Shown here: positions 23,301-32,110 of the stretch, piece by piece
Position numbering within the stretch: position 1 is the first letter of the stretch
Layout of the letters: the number at the start of each line of letters is the position of its first letter
Assembly: GCF_016859285.1 (NCBI RefSeq)
Contig: NC_053407.1
Span: forward strand, 25,291,857 to 25,355,856
Source of the DNA: Xiphias gladius
Lineage: Eukaryota; Chordata; Actinopteri; Istiophoriformes; Xiphiidae
Direction: 5' to 3'
DNA length: 64,000 nt
The notes under the pieces: model-generated
Told to the model about the DNA's origin: nothing
The model's input: only the letters and a program-made list of their open reading frames with translations
The model's database searches: none
Made by a program: the position numbers and the translations under genes

Positions 23301-26300
23301 TACTAAATATCCAGCTCCGCTATGAGTTTTCTAAGTATTGACATCCCTGTTGGAAATTTTCCAGCAAACTCATGTGGTTTTGTGTTTTGTTTGTCTGTTT
23401 CTAGTTGAAACCACTGTAGTCTACAATGAAACCGAGACCAGTATAAATATAACTGATACAGAGGTGTTTATCAACAAGACAACCATCACAACTCACCACG
23501 TTGCTCCTACTGGTAAGACAGCCGGAAACGCCTGTGTGAATAAAAAAAAAAACTGTCTTGGTCTTTTACCTTCCCTGTTAATGGCTTGCAATCATCAAAA
23601 TTTATGTTTTTTTTTCTGTAAAACTGGCCACAATTATGAACATAATTCAGCACCACTTTCTGATAACACAATTTTAAAGGGTTTATAAGTTGCAATAAAT
23701 GGCGATTTAATGGTTAATAAATCCTTTACCAATGCTTTATAGATCAGTTATGTTATATAAGAACAACTTTGGGGTTGCCAGGTTGTGGTTGGATCATTTG
23801 ACCACTTACCTTCTGGAAAATGGCTGCAGATGATTTGGACTTAAACGCTTTTATTAACATCTTATTAAAACTTACAACTGCAGATCTGATGGAAAAAAAA
23901 AAACTTTATTAATGATTTATGACTGCAGTCCATAAAGCATTAGAAGTTACTTACTTAACACAGATAAAGGCATTGGTTACTGCTTATAAACCATTTTATA
24001 AAAGAAGGTACCAACCATTCAAATCAAACTAAACAAACTAAACAAAGTACCCTATCTAATGTCTTTTGTCTAAATTCTGAATGTTTCCCGCAGTGAGTTC
24101 CACTTTACCCCCAGTCCCTGTTGATGTCTCAGGCTCTGGTTCAGCTGATCATTCAGCCAGCGGGGAGATCTCGGGAGAGTCTGGCACTTCCAGTACCAGT
24201 GGTGACGCCAGTGGTTCAGGACAGGGCATCACCTACAGCGGACACACTGACATCTTCTCCGGAGACCAGTCTGCCTCTGGAGGTCTCCAGGAGGCAGAGG
24301 GGGGAAGTGCTGTCATCTTCACATCTGGAGAACTGGGTAGTGCTTCCGGATCTGGGGAGGGGATTAGTGGACAACAGTCTGGCTTCAGCATTTCAGGATC
24401 AGGTTTTACCAGTGGAAGTGGGGATATCAGTGGCAGCGGAGACTTGATGATCATCATGGTCGATGGAAAGATGGTGGAGGTGTCGAAAACCCACGGACAA
24501 CCTGATGAGCAGGTGTTAGGCGAGGGAGGCATCAAGATATTTGAATCAAGTACATCCGGATCAGGAAGTACATCAGGGTCAGGCTCTGGTGGATTTTCTG
24601 GCATCTCATTTATCGACCACAGTGGCATTGACGCGACAGTTCAGCTATCCGGTGAGCAGGAGGTGTCCGGATATCGTCCTTCTGGATCAGGGTTCCACAG
24701 CGGCTTTCCCAGCGGCTTTCCCAGCGGCTATTCCAGCGGCTTTCCCAGCGGCTATTCCAGCGGCTATTCCAGCGGCTTTCCCAGTGGCTTTTCCAGCGGC
24801 TTTCCCAGTGGCTTTTCCAGCGGCTTTCCCAGCGGCTTTCCCAGCGGCTTTCCCAGCGGCTTTCCATCCGGTGTTTCAGGGAGCGGCTCTGCCTCTGGAG
24901 ACACTTTTCAGCAACGTGGCGATGTCATCTACGTAACAGATGAAGAGATGATTGAAGTGACCGTACCGCCGCTGGTGCGCTACCCTCAGCAGGGCCGGGG
25001 GGTGGTGGAGGTAAGCGGGTCAGGAAGTGGGTCAGGGATCCACCATGAATTCAGCGGCACTTTGGAGCAAAGCTTGCACGTCTCAGGAAGCGGGGCCCTT
25101 CATGAAAACCCAACTGCTGAGAGGCTTTCCGTCGCCCTGCCACCTGGATCAACGATGACTTACTCAGAGTACAATGACAGTCCTGGTCAATCAGGACATG
25201 GGGAGGAGGAACAGGAAGGCCGCACAGTTGAAGTTGTGACTCCCGACGCAGCCTACACCAGCCCAACCACAGCACCGTCTGTGTCATTGGCATCCCCTGT
25301 CGTAGTGGAGCAGCCTGAAGTAGTGGAAGGTGTTTACTTTGCACTAATTCCTGTACTATCATACTATATCATACACTCATGAGAAACTTGACAAACCGTT
25401 ACTTTCAAAGTAAAGTCTCTTGTTCTGTGCTGTCAGCCTCTGCAGACCCTTGTGATCCAAACCCCTGCGGTTCAGGATCCTGCTCTGCGCAGGGAGAGCT
25501 TGCTGTATGCCAGTGTCCCAAGGGCTTCACTGGTGAAGACTGCTCAACACGTGAGTCACCAAACCACAAAACACAGCACATGAAGTTGTTTTTCATGCCA
25601 CATAGCTGCAAAACCGGAAAGAGATAAATAGTAGAAATGCCACCTTTTTCCATATTTGTGTTTTTGTTCAAATGTGTTTTGATGTGTCTGTTTGCGTGTG
25701 TGTGTAGCGGTACAGGGCTGTGCCGAAGGCTGGCTGGAGTTCATGGGCAGCTGTTACCTTCACTTTGCGGAGAGATATACCTGGTCTGATGCTGAGCAGC
25801 GCTGTCAGGAGCTCAATGCTCACCTGGTCAGCGTCGGCTCCCAGGAGGAGCAGGAATTTGTCAACTGTGAGTAGCTGTTTGACTGCTGATTCTGCAGTGA
25901 TAATACTGACACCTGATATTGATTTAGCTTTAGTCTTTTGACGAAAATTTGTTTTAGTCAACTTAAGGTCATTTGTTTTGTTAGTTTTAGTCAACAAAAA
26001 CTCCAGACATTTTAGTCTAGTTTTCGTCAGTTAAATTTTAGTTTCATTTTGTCATACACTTTTAATTTTTTGTCTTCTAAGCATTTTGCGGCTACAACTG
26101 TCGCCATCTTTGTTGTCTGCAGGTAGCATGGTTACAGGTGTTGTTTTTTTATTTTCTTCAGAGGTTAGTGGAAAAGTTACTGTTTACTTGGTGATTACAC
26201 AGAGTCCATGTCACTCTGCTCTGCAGTAATACAACAGACTGACTCTCCTCTGCAAACCCTTTGATCATTTCTCAGCTCTGACTGTTTAAACAGAGCTGCT

Positions 26301-27372
26301 CTCCCTGTCATTCCTGCACACCGGGTATTACCAAAGCGACCTGTGCTCTCCGCTGCAGAGTAGCTGATCATTCAGAAGCTGGATCCACCACAATACTGTT
26401 AATTGTCTGAGTTTAGCTTGAGGGAAGAAGCTTAACACTGGATAATGTAGTGATATTTCTTTGGCGAACATCTAGAGGAAAATTTAGATGGTTGATGGCC
26501 GAAATTAATCCTGTAAGTACTTTTTCTTTTTTGATGACAACACAAAAGACTGAAGGTAATGTTAACCTTACATCCACATCCACTGTGCTGGCCTGCGTGT
26601 TTTTCGGAGTTTGCACAAGGTGTTTGCTCCTTCTTGTCTAGTTCTTATTAACCGTAGCGCAATAGGTCAAACAGATACAGAGGTACACAAGGGCGGCAGA
26701 GGATATTGTGTGTGTGATTCTGCAGATGCAATCCAGACTGCATTAACACGGTAGGCTAATTAATTAATTTGTCCGTGCGTTCGTATGTCGCACAATCGTT
26801 TATTTTTATTTGTTCACGGAAAAGTGTAATACATTTTGGCATCGTTCTCGTTTTCAAAAGTTACTTTTTATTCAGCTTTAGTCTCATTTTTGTCGTGAAA
26901 AAAAAAAAGGTTATCAATGAATATTTTTCGTCATAGTTTTCAGTGACGAAATTAACAGTGTTTGTGGGTGGGAAGCTGTTGAGGGATCCTGTGCTTGCTT
27001 GCATAAAGGCTGGCTGTGCTTTTTTTCTGCAAGGCCCACTAGCCTTATTAGCGATAAACTATTGTGTTAGGTTACCATGATCCCCCGGTGGCCCAACCGA
27101 AAAATCAAAACAATTACTCGAACATACTATCATTGGTAACATATTTAAGGGAGATGCCAGCATAATTCATGGTGGTGACATGTTTAATTTGTTTCAAAGC
27201 TAGGATCTCTTTCTCTTTGCAATACAGCCAATGGTCAGGACTACCAGTGGATTGGACTTAATGACAGAGATGTGCAGAGTGAGTTCCGCTGGACAGACAA
27301 CAGTCCTCTGGTGAGTCTGCTACCACTACTACCACTACTACCACTACTACTACTACCACTACCACTACCACT

Positions 27373-27403
<31 letters not shown>

Positions 27404-27454
27404 ATACTACTACTACCACTACTACCGCCACCACCACCACCACCACCACAACTC

Positions 27455-27489
<35 letters not shown>

Positions 27490-29418
27490 GTCAAACCTAA
27501 TGTTTCTGGTTTATTGCTTTTCTTTATTGCCTCTACAGACACATTCATCTTAGAATTGCCACTTTTTACTTCATACTGTAGTTGCTTAATGAGTGCTCTC
27601 TGTTCTGGCTGCTCATCTACTGAAATATTGTAATTATAATTTATAATGCTCTGCTCAGACCTTTGTGAACTGGAGGCCCAACCAGCCGGATAACTACTTC
27701 AACTCTGAGGAGGATTGTGTGGTGATGATCTGGCATGAGGGCGGACAGTGGAATGACGTGCCCTGCAACTACCACCTTCCCTTCACCTGCAAGACCGGCC
27801 CAGGTAGGCTTACTGGGCTGGAAAATGCGTCTGCCAAAAAAAAATGGGAGTTCTTGAAGAACTGGGAATTCTTTCTACTAGGAAAAATTTGCTCGGGATG
27901 TGAAACCTACAGTTGGATTACTAAAGAGTTTAGTTTATAGTGGTTGGAAATAATCTCAAATGATTGATTGTGGTGCAGGCAAAGAATATGCAAAGATGTA
28001 TTGTCTTCTTTGCATCAGTACTAAGATAAACCATGACACAAAAACCAAAATCCTTAAGTGGGGTCATGGGACAAATATGAACCAGCAACCTCTATCAAAA
28101 CAAGCTTTGTCACCACCAACTGTCACTTCACATTTCAGTCATGTGCGGAGCTCCCCCCGAGGTGGAACATGGCCGGCCGATGGGCAGCACCAGAGAGCGC
28201 TACCCCATCAACTCTATAGTCCGCTACCAATGTGATGCAGGCTACACACAGCGCCACCTGCCTGTCATACGCTGTATGCCAGACGGACAGTGGGGGGAAC
28301 CACAAGTGGAATGTACAGAAGGTGAGCTTGCAGGGAAATGCTGAAAGATGAATTTAAAATCCATATTATATGAAAGCATGAAAGTGTAACTCGAATTACA
28401 GCTGAATTTTGTGGGCTTAACTAAAAACAACCAAAACACAGTGAGACAAGATACAATGCAAAATAAAAAGACAAAACCATAAACAAAACATTATATCGTA
28501 ATAAAGTACATTTAGCAGCCACAAAAACTGTGATGGATCAACCTGGGGTTGTGATGCCCGTGAAAGCTGTTGATAGCGAAGACAACCTTAAAGACGTTTA
28601 AAAAAAAAAGGAAGGAAGAGTGACCGTAACACACATCTACCAAAGCCATTTCCCCCACAAACCTGCTGCTCACTGCGATCGCCGCTGTGTATCATGGTGA
28701 GTGTGAACACAGTGCTCATTCAGTGAAGTCTCCTACTCCATGAGATAAGCAAATGCTCATAATTAGAGCATATTCCCAATGATTATAATACAACTGTCTG
28801 GTGATGAGGTGGTTGTATCAACAGGTGAAACTGGACCCAGAACTATAAATCAAAACCTAGCAGGCGAGACTCCTCCTTGTTTTTTTTTGGGTTTTTTTAA
28901 TGTCTTTAATACGTTTTTTGTACATGTTATGACTTTGATAGAGAGTCAACAGTAGAGAGAGGAGGGGAACCACGTGTAACAACGGTCCCCGGTCAGATTC
29001 AACCCGAGGAAATTAGAGTTCAGTGTCGATGCCTTACACCCATAGGACACCTTAGACCAATGTCGGAGATTTAAACCTTAAAAGAAAAAAAAAATTTGGA
29101 AAGTGTGTGAAACTCAGTATCAGTGAGGCAGGGCTAATATCTTGTACACAGAAAAAACAGCTTCTGCAGAGCTAACATTTCAACATTACACTGATGAAGA
29201 GCGACTGGCAGCTCCTGAAATGGATCCTTTAGCCACACCACTCATTTCAGGGTAGTTTACAAGTCCTTTGGCCACTCATGTTTTTTTGCATGATATCATC
29301 AGTATGCGTGCCTTTTCTCCCCCCAGCCGGCGCCAACAGTAACCGGCTACACAAAAGATCCCTCAGGAGAAGAAGTAAAGGGGTCAGCAGCCAACAGGAA
29401 CAGAGGAAGCTGCTCTGA
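17322..29418 (+). CDS. acan: Aggrecan core protein, 18 coding exons, 1378 aa
   Basis: Large hyaluronan-binding chondroitin-sulfate proteoglycan of cartilage matrix. Exons: 17316-17394 (ATG at 17322), 17904-18287, 18875-19049, 19568-19695, 19816-20109, 20240-20494, 21128-21302, 21490-21617, 21752-22045, 23009-23119, 23405-23512, 24094-25329, 25437-25550, 25708-25866, 27228-27310, 27659-27803, 28139-28321, 29327-29418. They sum to 4137 nt (1378 codons plus TGA), with GT/AG at every junction. Domain order: signal peptide 1-16, Ig-V about 25-152, link 1 and 2 to 351 (G1), interglobular 352-436, link 3 and 4 to 635 (G2), two 37-aa modules 636-708, Ser-Gly domain to 1120, EGF, C-type lectin, CCP, basic tail. 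The G2 domain separates aggrecan from versican, neurocan and brevican, and the hapln3/mfge8 neighbours agree. The protein is much shorter than the mammalian one (over 2300 aa, from memory), mainly in the glycosaminoglycan region. The short introns 2-9 show nothing notable beyond repeat scraps. Confidence 0.95.
17904..18287 (+). CDS. acan: acan exon: Ig-V domain of G1
   Basis: 384 nt. It shows the V-set pattern: VVPCYF with the first cysteine, IKWSYV with the core tryptophan, and [15 protein letters not shown] with the second cysteine. In aggrecan this domain makes the contact with link protein. The frame continues past the donor into the intron for a few codons, which is not coding. Confidence 0.95.
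18875..19049 (+). CDS. acan: acan exon: link module 1, first half
   Basis: 175 nt, starting [20 protein letters not shown] and ending [12 protein letters not shown], the hallmark of a hyaluronan-binding link module. The length equals that of the link-3 exon at 21128, showing the G1/G2 block duplication. Confidence 0.95.
19568..19695 (+). CDS. acan: acan exon: link module 1, second half
   Basis: 128 nt, [13 protein letters not shown] through [15 protein letters not shown], completing the disulfide pattern of link 1. It carries an N-E-T sequon. Same length as the exon at 21490. Confidence 0.95.
19816..20109 (+). CDS. acan: acan exon: link module 2
   Basis: 294 nt encoding a whole link module in one exon: [47 protein letters not shown] and YDAICFQ. 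It completes G1. Confidence 0.95.
20240..20494 (+). CDS. acan: acan exon: interglobular domain
   Basis: 255 nt, about 85 residues, rich in Pro, Thr and Val with no cysteine. It links G1 to G2, the segment cut by aggrecanases and MMPs in mammals. I see neither the mammalian TEGE-ARGS junction nor a DIPEN-FFG motif; the nearest acidic patch is [13 protein letters not shown]. It appears shorter than the mammalian domain. Confidence 0.9.
21128..21302 (+). CDS. acan: acan exon: link module 3, first half (G2)
   Basis: 175 nt, [20 protein letters not shown] through [12 protein letters not shown], closely matching the link-1 exon. Present only in aggrecan among lecticans. Confidence 0.95.
21490..21617 (+). 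CDS. acan: acan exon: link module 3, second half (G2)
   Basis: 128 nt, [14 protein letters not shown] and [20 protein letters not shown]. The acceptor tgatcag precedes 21490 and the donor caag|gtgagc follows 21617. Confidence 0.95.
21752..22045 (+). CDS. acan: acan exon: link module 4 (G2)
   Basis: 294 nt, [47 protein letters not shown] and YDAYCFK. It completes G2, which in mammals is not known to bind hyaluronan. Confidence 0.95.
22046..23008 (+). other. acan: acan intron 10
   Basis: No exon is seen. A hAT-like repeat scrap 'gcagtgattctcaacctggg' begins near 22390. The 3' end has a T16 tract before the acceptor. Confidence 0.7.
23009..23119 (+). CDS. acan: acan exon: 37-aa module, copy 1
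   Basis: 111 nt after a long T-rich tract and ttcag. It encodes a Thr/Val-rich segment with two N-glycosylation sequons (NLT, NKT) and ends in HFAPTG. It lies where mammalian aggrecan carries its keratan-sulfate region, but without that region's Glu-Pro-Ser repeats. It is a near copy of the next exon. Confidence 0.88.
23405..23512 (+). CDS. acan: acan exon: 37-aa module, copy 2
   Basis: 108 nt, with the same plan as the previous exon: TETS versus [19 protein letters not shown] versus [15 protein letters not shown], and the same end GCTCC(T/C)ACTG|gtaag. Three sequons (NET, NIT, NKT). The two exons are almost certainly a tandem duplication. Confidence 0.88.
23513..24093 (+). other. acan: acan intron 12
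   Basis: AT-rich; no third copy of the 37-aa module and no other exon was seen before the acceptor at 24091-24093. Confidence 0.7.
24094..25329 (+). CDS. acan: acan exon: chondroitin-sulfate attachment domain
   Basis: 1236 nt, 412 residues, with about 60 Ser-Gly dipeptides, many as SGSG with nearby acidic residues, the usual xylosylation context for glycosaminoglycan chains. The middle is a 12-bp minisatellite encoding 15 tandem xSGx units. The last 120 residues are Pro/Thr/Val/Glu-rich with few SG. The donor is ggaag|gtgttt. Translation would continue 16 codons into the intron before a stop; the phase-1 junction to the EGF exon shows this is intron. Confidence 0.92.
24695..24870 (+). repeat. 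acan: 12-bp coding minisatellite (SGFP repeat)
   Basis: About 15 units of the type cccagcggcttt, with variants cc/tc at the first Ser/Pro codon and ttt/tat for Phe/Tyr. They give alternating [12 protein letters not shown] and SSGY. It is in frame with aggrecan, so copy-number change would alter the number of possible glycosaminoglycan sites without breaking the frame. Confidence 0.95.
25437..25550 (+). CDS. acan: acan exon: EGF-like module
   Basis: 114 nt. Six-cysteine EGF pattern: [11 protein letters not shown], then C-Q-C and GFTGEDC. A second AG nine bases downstream (ctgcag at 25440-25445) is in frame, so a form lacking three residues is possible. Confidence 0.9.
25708..25866 (+). CDS. 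acan: acan exon: C-type lectin domain, part 1
   Basis: 159 nt, [17 protein letters not shown] and [18 protein letters not shown], the usual start of a long-form C-type lectin fold. The acceptor is tgtgtag, within a short TG run. Confidence 0.95.
25867..27227 (+). other. acan: acan intron 15
   Basis: Most of this 1.36 kb intron is a probable non-autonomous hAT-like element. The rest shows nothing recognisable. Confidence 0.7.
25893..26966. mobile_element. Probable non-autonomous hAT-type element in acan intron 15
   Basis: The left side repeats 'ttagtc', 'gacgaaaat', 'tagttttagtcaac', 'agttttcgtcag'. The right side ends 'tttttcgtcatagttttcagtgacgaaattaacagtg' (about 26926-26962), roughly the inverted complement of the left words. 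The left end 'cagtgataatactgac' is only loosely matched by the right end, so the boundaries are approximate. No transposase frame is seen inside. Confidence 0.5.
27228..27310 (+). CDS. acan: acan exon: C-type lectin domain, part 2
   Basis: 83 nt, [19 protein letters not shown], the WIGL core motif. It ends in phase 0 at ctg|gtgagt, immediately beside a trinucleotide repeat. Confidence 0.95.
27311..27489. repeat. (CTA/CCA)n trinucleotide repeat at an acan splice donor
   Basis: About 160 bp of CTA/CCA triplets, beginning about ten bases after the donor of the second lectin exon and ending near 27489. On the complementary strand it is (TAG/TGG)n. Confidence 0.93.
27659..27803 (+). CDS. acan: acan exon: C-type lectin domain, part 3
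   Basis: 145 nt, with NWRPNQPDN (QPD calcium-site triplet), [26 protein letters not shown] (WND motif). The calcium-binding residues are intact. In lecticans this domain binds tenascins and fibulins through protein contacts. Confidence 0.96.
27804..28138 (+). other. acan: acan intron 17
   Basis: 335 bp, no feature recognised apart from an A-run at about 27836. Confidence 0.8.
28139..28321 (+). CDS. acan: acan exon: CCP/sushi module
   Basis: 183 nt, [36 protein letters not shown] and VECTE: the four cysteines and tryptophan of a sushi domain. It ends in phase 1. Confidence 0.95.
28322..29326 (+). other. acan: acan intron 18
   Basis: 1.0 kb with no exon or element recognised. Confidence 0.7.
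29327..29418 (+). CDS. acan: acan last coding exon: basic tail
   Basis: Acceptor ccccccag; 92 nt encoding [19 protein letters not shown] and ending QRKLL, then TGA at 29416-29418. A short Arg/Lys-rich tail follows the sushi module in other aggrecans too. Confidence 0.88.
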
Positions 29419-31720
29419 GCAGGACTGAAAGGACATACAGAGCCACAAAGGACCCCTCTTGTAAAGAAGCATGGACACCAATGCAAATGCCCGACCAAAT
29501 AGATAACATTCCCTCTCATGTATATACACATACTAAAGCACATTTAGACAGTCATAGTGTAACTGACTGATGTTTTGGATGTTTGAGTGTCACTCTGCAC
29601 CTTCTGAGGGCAGTTTTCCCACGTATTTATAGCGTCTAATTTATAAGTGTGATCCAGTATTTGGAAGTATTATCTCAATGCACAAGATGAATTTTGTTGT
29701 AATCAGTTGGCAGCACTGCACACGAAGCAAGGCAGATTAAAAACCGTCAAACAGTGATAAAAGAGTGACACGCAAAGTCCAAAACAGTCCAATAAAAATG
29801 TTTTTCGATTGCAGCTGGATTCTCTCAACTCAAACACATTGTTGCATGGACTTTTGCTATTTTTTAGGGTAATTTTCTAGATCTGTGTTTCTTAGCATTT
29901 CTTATTTCTTTTTTTTTGGTCTTAGACTAGAACTGTGTGCTTCAGACTGGTGGAAAAAAAACAGTTTCTTACATTATAGGCCAAGACAATGATTCTCAAG
30001 CTTTTTGGTTGTGACTCTCGGGTTTTGTTCTACTTGAATTATCAGTGGAGTCCTTGAGGCTTACGGTAAATCAGTATTGCGTAAAAGCCCAAATCAGGGT
30101 AAAAGCAGAGGAAAAATACGTACAAAACATAATGGTGCAGTAGATATAGTTTTTTGAAACCATAAACTATGTTTCAGGAAACCCACGTTGTCTTGTCACA
30201 ACCTCAGGTTTGAGAACCACTGTGCAATGACACCACCACAGTATCAGATATACTGAAATGATTGTGCTGTTCCATTTGATGATGAATAGAAAGTCCAAGT
30301 TTAAGACGTGATTAAAGTCACTGCAACAAACCTGGATTGAAATAGTCAGCACTCATGCACTTTTGGGAGCCTCCAGTCACGTCTGTGCTAATCATTTGAA
30401 TCCAGTGCACCTTAAACAGTAAAAAAAAAAAAAAAAGAAAGAAAGAAAATAAAAGCAAAAACAAACAAAAAACCAAAAAAAAAATCCTCATCTGTAACTG
30501 ACACATAGCAAGGAAACTGTAGTGAGTTAACAAGTGAGATCTACAGTATGACACCGAACTGGCTGCCTTTTTTTTTTTTTTTTTTTTTTTTGCCAGGAGG
30601 GTCCTCCAGAATGGTGCAGAACCCCACCTCATTAGGTCACTGAATGTTGCAAAAGATGCACATCCAGGTTTTTCAGGTTGGGGTTCACATTTGTGACTTC
30701 TCGCGGCTGTTCCATGACCTCTGTCAGCGCTGCCTGATGCGAGAGTCATGCTTTTATGAGATTCGGCGTTTGCTGAATGATGAGTTTGTCACTGTAAATA
30801 TTCTCACAGTTCTCTGAACAGCAGGATCTGTCTGTAACTTACACGGAGCAGACAGTTTAATTGCTTGATTAATTCATCAACCTGTTTGTTGATTTGTTAG
30901 CACAATTAACCGTAAAGTCGCTTTTATGAGTTACCTATCAAGTGGGCATGACTTATTTAACAGCCAACTGTACAGAAGAAGACACAACTGGATTTATCTA
31001 TTCAGGCTTTAGACATCTTTGTGGAGGTTTCTGGCAGGGTTTCATTTGACAGGGTCTTTATCGCCAGAAATGTACTTGAGAAATAACACAATTTTAGGGA
31101 AAAGAAGCTTGGAAAGCAGTGTAATTTTTTTTTTTTTTTAAATGACGAGAAAGGAGATGGAGAAGGTTGAGGTGGAAGAGGAGGTGATAAAATGTTGACC
31201 ATGACCTTTTAAGGTCAAGATTAGCTTCAACTCTGAGAGCAGATACTCGTGTCCATATCTGACTTCTCACAGAACAACTCACAAACACCTAAACAGCAAC
31301 TACACACAGTCTCACTGGACACACGCAAAATTCAGTAAACACACGTGTGTATTGTTTGCTCAAAGATTTGTTCACTTTTGTTTTTTGTTTTTTTTTACAA
31401 GTAAATAAATCAACTAAGTTGAATTGCTGGAGTTTTGTTGCGATCAGATTTCAGCATGACGTCAACATTTGAGTGAGTATGTGCAGGACAGTTGAAGAAA
31501 ATCAGTGAGCTAGATAAAAGAAGTATGGGTCTAAATCAGTGTTTGTGATCTCTTGATTCTTCAACAGACCGAAGTATCTTTTAACAGAAAAACTAAGATA
31601 TGTGTAATGTTGCACACAGGCATCACTTCTGTTGTGACTTTGTTCAGATCCCGAATCCTGATGTGAACATGCAGTATACTTGTACTGTGCTGTACCAAAT
31701 AAAAATTGGAATCATCTGTC
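29419..31720 (+). other. acan: acan 3' UTR and flank with two candidate poly(A) signals
   Basis: AATAAA at 29791-29796 would give a short 3' UTR. AATAAA at 31698-31703, followed by a G/T-rich stretch (about 31711-31745), fits a long one better. Homopolymer A/T tracts lie at about 30421-30437, 30569-30591 and 31126-31139. No coding exon is seen. Confidence 0.45.
29989..30225. repeat. Short hAT-like MITE remnant
   Basis: The left end 'aatgattctcaagctttttgg' is an imperfect inverted match to the right end 'cctcaggtttgagaaccactg' (30205-30225). About 237 bp, no coding capacity. Confidence 0.5.
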
Positions 31721-32033
31721 TCTGTGGAATTATTGTCTTGGTGTGTAAAACTATCACTCTGTTACTATTTGGCATGAAGCAGTCGCACTGGGCTCTGTGC
31801 TTTATAGGTTACATATGAAAATCACAGTTTTCTCAGTTTTCTTTACACATCATATTTCCCTGAGGCAGTTAAACTTGAGGTAAACTCTCTGAGCCAGAGG
31901 AACAAACCCGGCATTTAGTTTGTTTTTACCTTCCTGTGCAACCCATCCGTTAAAAAAAACACAGAGTAAATAGCTCCTTCATCAGCCTCTACAGCGACTA
32001 CCTTCATCACTACAGTCATTGCAAACAGATCTG

Positions 32034-32036
<3 letters not shown>

Positions 32037-32085
<49 letters not shown>
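32037..32085. repeat. (TG)n microsatellite
   Basis: About 24 TG units, ending 25 bp before the Tc1 element. Confidence 0.97.
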
Positions 32086-32087
<2 letters not shown>

Positions 32088-32110
32088 CAGGGCGAGCAGC
32101 CCTGCGTGTA

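Noticed and set aside
24610..24867. Minus-strand frame with repeated Glu-Ser-Arg-Trp
   Set aside because: It is the antisense of the aggrecan SGFP minisatellite.
25330..25382. Read-through of the aggrecan CS exon to a stop as a short secreted isoform
   Set aside because: The donor ggaag|gtgttt and the phase-1 EGF exon downstream fit normal splicing; an intron-retention isoform is possible but has no support here.
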